Shown here piece by piece: positions 62,678 through 64,000 of a stretch of DNA of 64,000 nt. The DNA is from JADJOY01 sp016713535 [NCBI: Deltaproteobacteria bacterium] (lineage in GTDB: Bacteria > JADJOY01), in the NCBI GenBank assembly GCA_016713535.1, contig JADJOY010000007.1, positions 132,542-196,541 on the forward strand. Reading direction: 5' to 3'. The first letter of the stretch is position 1, and each line of letters starts with the position of its first letter. The translations under genes were made by a program, and so were the position numbers. Under the pieces are notes generated by a model, which was given only the letters and a program-made list of their open reading frames with translations, made no database searches and was not told the DNA's origin.

Positions 62678-63916
62678 TCAGTCCGCGCGGGCGAGCTCGA
62701 GGAGCGTGATCTCGCTCGGCGCGCCGAGGCGCATGGGCGGCCCCCAGTAGCCGGTGCCGCGGCTCACGTAGAGCCACATCGCGCCCACCCGGTAGAGCCC
62801 GGCCACGTACGGCGTGGTGAGCCGCACCGGCAGGTGCCACGGGAAGAACTGCCCGCCGTGGGTGTGTCCCGAGACGTGGAGCTGCGCGCCGAGGCGCGCC
62901 GCGTGGCGAGCCGTGTTCGGCTGGTGGGCGAGGAAGATCGTGACGTCCGCGGGCGGCGCGCCGCCGAGCGCGGCGTCGGGATCGCAGCGATGGCCGGGCA
63001 CCATCCTCCCCGCGTGGACGTCGGTGACGCCCGCCACCACGAGCCGCGCGCTCTCGCGGACATCCACGACGCGATGCTCGTTCAAGAGCGGCGTGAAGCC
63101 GAGCCGCGCCACCTCGCGCACCCACGCCTCGGCGCCGCTGTAGTACTCGTGGTTGCCGGTCACGTAGAAGCGTCCGTCGCGGGCGGCCACGTCGGCGAGC
63201 GGACGGGTGTGCTCGCGCAGGTTCGCCACCGACCCATCCACGAGATCGCCGGTGAGCACCACCAGGTGAGCGTCGAGAGCGTTCACCTCGTCGACGATGC
63301 GGCGCACGTAGGCGCCCTTGATCGTGGGGCCGACGTGGACGTCGGTGATCTGGACGATCCGGTAGCCGACCAGCGCCTCCGGCAGCCCGGCGATCGGCAC
63401 CGTCACGCGCTTCACCCGCGCCACGCGCCGCGCCGCGCTGACTCCGCTCGCCGTGGCCACCAGCGACACGATCACGATCGCGAGGTTGCCGAGCCGCGTG
63501 GCCGCGAGCGCCACGCCCTCGCCCGAGACGCCCGCGCTCGCTACCCGCGCATGCGCCACCGGATCGGCCAGCAAGCGCCACGCGACCTCGGCGAGATCGC
63601 GCACCGCGAGCAGCGGCAGCACCAGCGCCAGGAAGCCCATGCCGAGGTAGGTCGCCCAGTGGAACAGGTCGACGGCCTTGGAGGGCTTCGCGAGCCGGCC
63701 GGTCACGAAGCTCGCCGGCACCATCGTCATGTGGATCGCGAGCGCGGTCCAGCCGAGGACCGCCGCCGCGAGCGGCAAGGCACTCTCCGAGATCAGCCGC
63801 ACGCCGATGTAGCGATAGACGGGCGACAGGATCAGGAGAGCCAGGCCCCAGAACACCAACGCCTGGCGCCGCACCGGCCAGCGCCGGCGAGCGGATCGAG
63901 GTCGGGACGGATTCAA
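62678..63916 (-). CDS. Membrane-bound metallophosphoesterase
   Basis: 412 residues. Four or five N-terminal membrane segments are followed by a calcineurin-like phosphoesterase domain: ITDVHVGP (Asp and His), TGDLVDGS, GNHEYY, and GHTHGGQFFP, the five metal-binding blocks. This layout matches YkuE-like phosphoesterases, some of which cleave UDP-diacylglucosamine or similar lipids; the substrate here is unknown. TTG 63916 chosen because GAGGAG lies 6 bases upstream. Confidence 0.88.
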   Translation of the reverse strand: MNPSRPRSARRRWPVRRQALVFWGLALLILSPVYRYIGVRLISESALPLAAAVLGWTALAIHMTMVPASFVTGRLAKPSKAVDLFHWATYLGMGFLALVLPLLAVRDLAEVAWRLLADPVAHARVASAGVSGEGVALAATRLGNLAIVIVSLVATASGVSAARRVARVKRVTVPIAGLPEALVGYRIVQITDVHVGPTIKGAYVRRIVDEVNALDAHLVVLTGDLVDGSVANLREHTRPLADVAARDGRFYVTGNHEYYSGAEAWVREVARLGFTPLLNEHRVVDVRESARLVVAGVTDVHAGRMVPGHRCDPDAALGGAPPADVTIFLAHQPNTARHAARLGAQLHVSGHTHGGQFFPWHLPVRLTTPYVAGLYRVGAMWLYVSRGTGYWGPPMRLGAPSEITLLELARAD

Positions 63917-64000
63917 CGGCGACTCCTCGGGGAAAACGCGATGGCGCCCAATCTATCCGTCCGCGGCGACGGTCGGCTCCGCGCCACGCCGGACGCGGGC

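Overview
The window is high-GC DNA (roughly 70 percent by eye) with about 48 protein genes, many lipoproteins with LxGC-type lipoboxes, frequent GTG and TTG starts behind good ribosome binding sites, and many 4-bp ATGA stop/start overlaps. Two-ACT-domain SerB, luciferase-like monooxygenases, MaoC and short-chain dehydrogenases, GH99-like lipoproteins and an O-antigen type ABC exporter suggest an uncultivated Gram-negative bacterium of the former Deltaproteobacteria (Myxococcota or Binatota type). This placement is inference; no rRNA or tRNA gene was seen.

Layout. 0.4-6 kb: a GT-B glycosyltransferase, a flavin monooxygenase, a lipoprotein and a sulfotransferase. 6-16 kb: a MaoC/SDR pair, serB with two translationally coupled unknown genes, a polytopic membrane protein, ilvD with an apparent internal in-frame deletion, and an SGNH-hydrolase lipoprotein with a 26-glycine linker. 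16-21.5 kb: a co-directional run of orn, psd, cupin, FG-GAP protein, bpt and SDR. 21.9-23.9 kb: a glycosidase-like lipoprotein and a MEST-like hydrolase. 24.4-35 kb: four secreted paralogues sharing a C-terminal IPT/TIG-like region, one joined to twelve NHL repeats, interrupted by a frameshifted coiled-coil methyltransferase. 35-41.3 kb: an O-antigen type locus (wzt, two glycosyltransferases, wzm) in which three proteins appear to share a C-terminal or inserted beta-rich module. 41.4-47.5 kb: acyl-CoA ligase, luciferase-like monooxygenase, an SDR-SCP2 fusion, a ferritin-like protein and a divergent TetR regulator, resembling a lipid catabolic island. 47.5-64 kb: methyltransferase, DoxX protein, hydrolase lipoprotein, aldo/keto reductase, UbiB-type kinase coupled to a ribbon-helix-helix/zinc protein, EamA transporter, a very large LamG/CxxCH lipoprotein, a second luciferase-like enzyme with a 5' frameshift, a GH99-like lipoprotein, a UbiA prenyltransferase with a triplicated 3' end, and a membrane metallophosphoesterase.

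The most unusual non-coding content is two families of dispersed hairpins. In one (11 copies) the arms vary with compensating changes while the loop, usually CTTCGT, and an outer TGGAGG flank are kept; every copy lies between two convergent genes. The other is a double hairpin with a conserved GTGAA loop, also mostly at convergent junctions. Other points worth checking are the ilvD deletion, the triplicated ubiA tail, a monooxygenase gene whose frame runs through hairpins into the antisense of its neighbour, and a helix motif shared by the UbiB-type kinase and its overlapping RHH/zinc partner.
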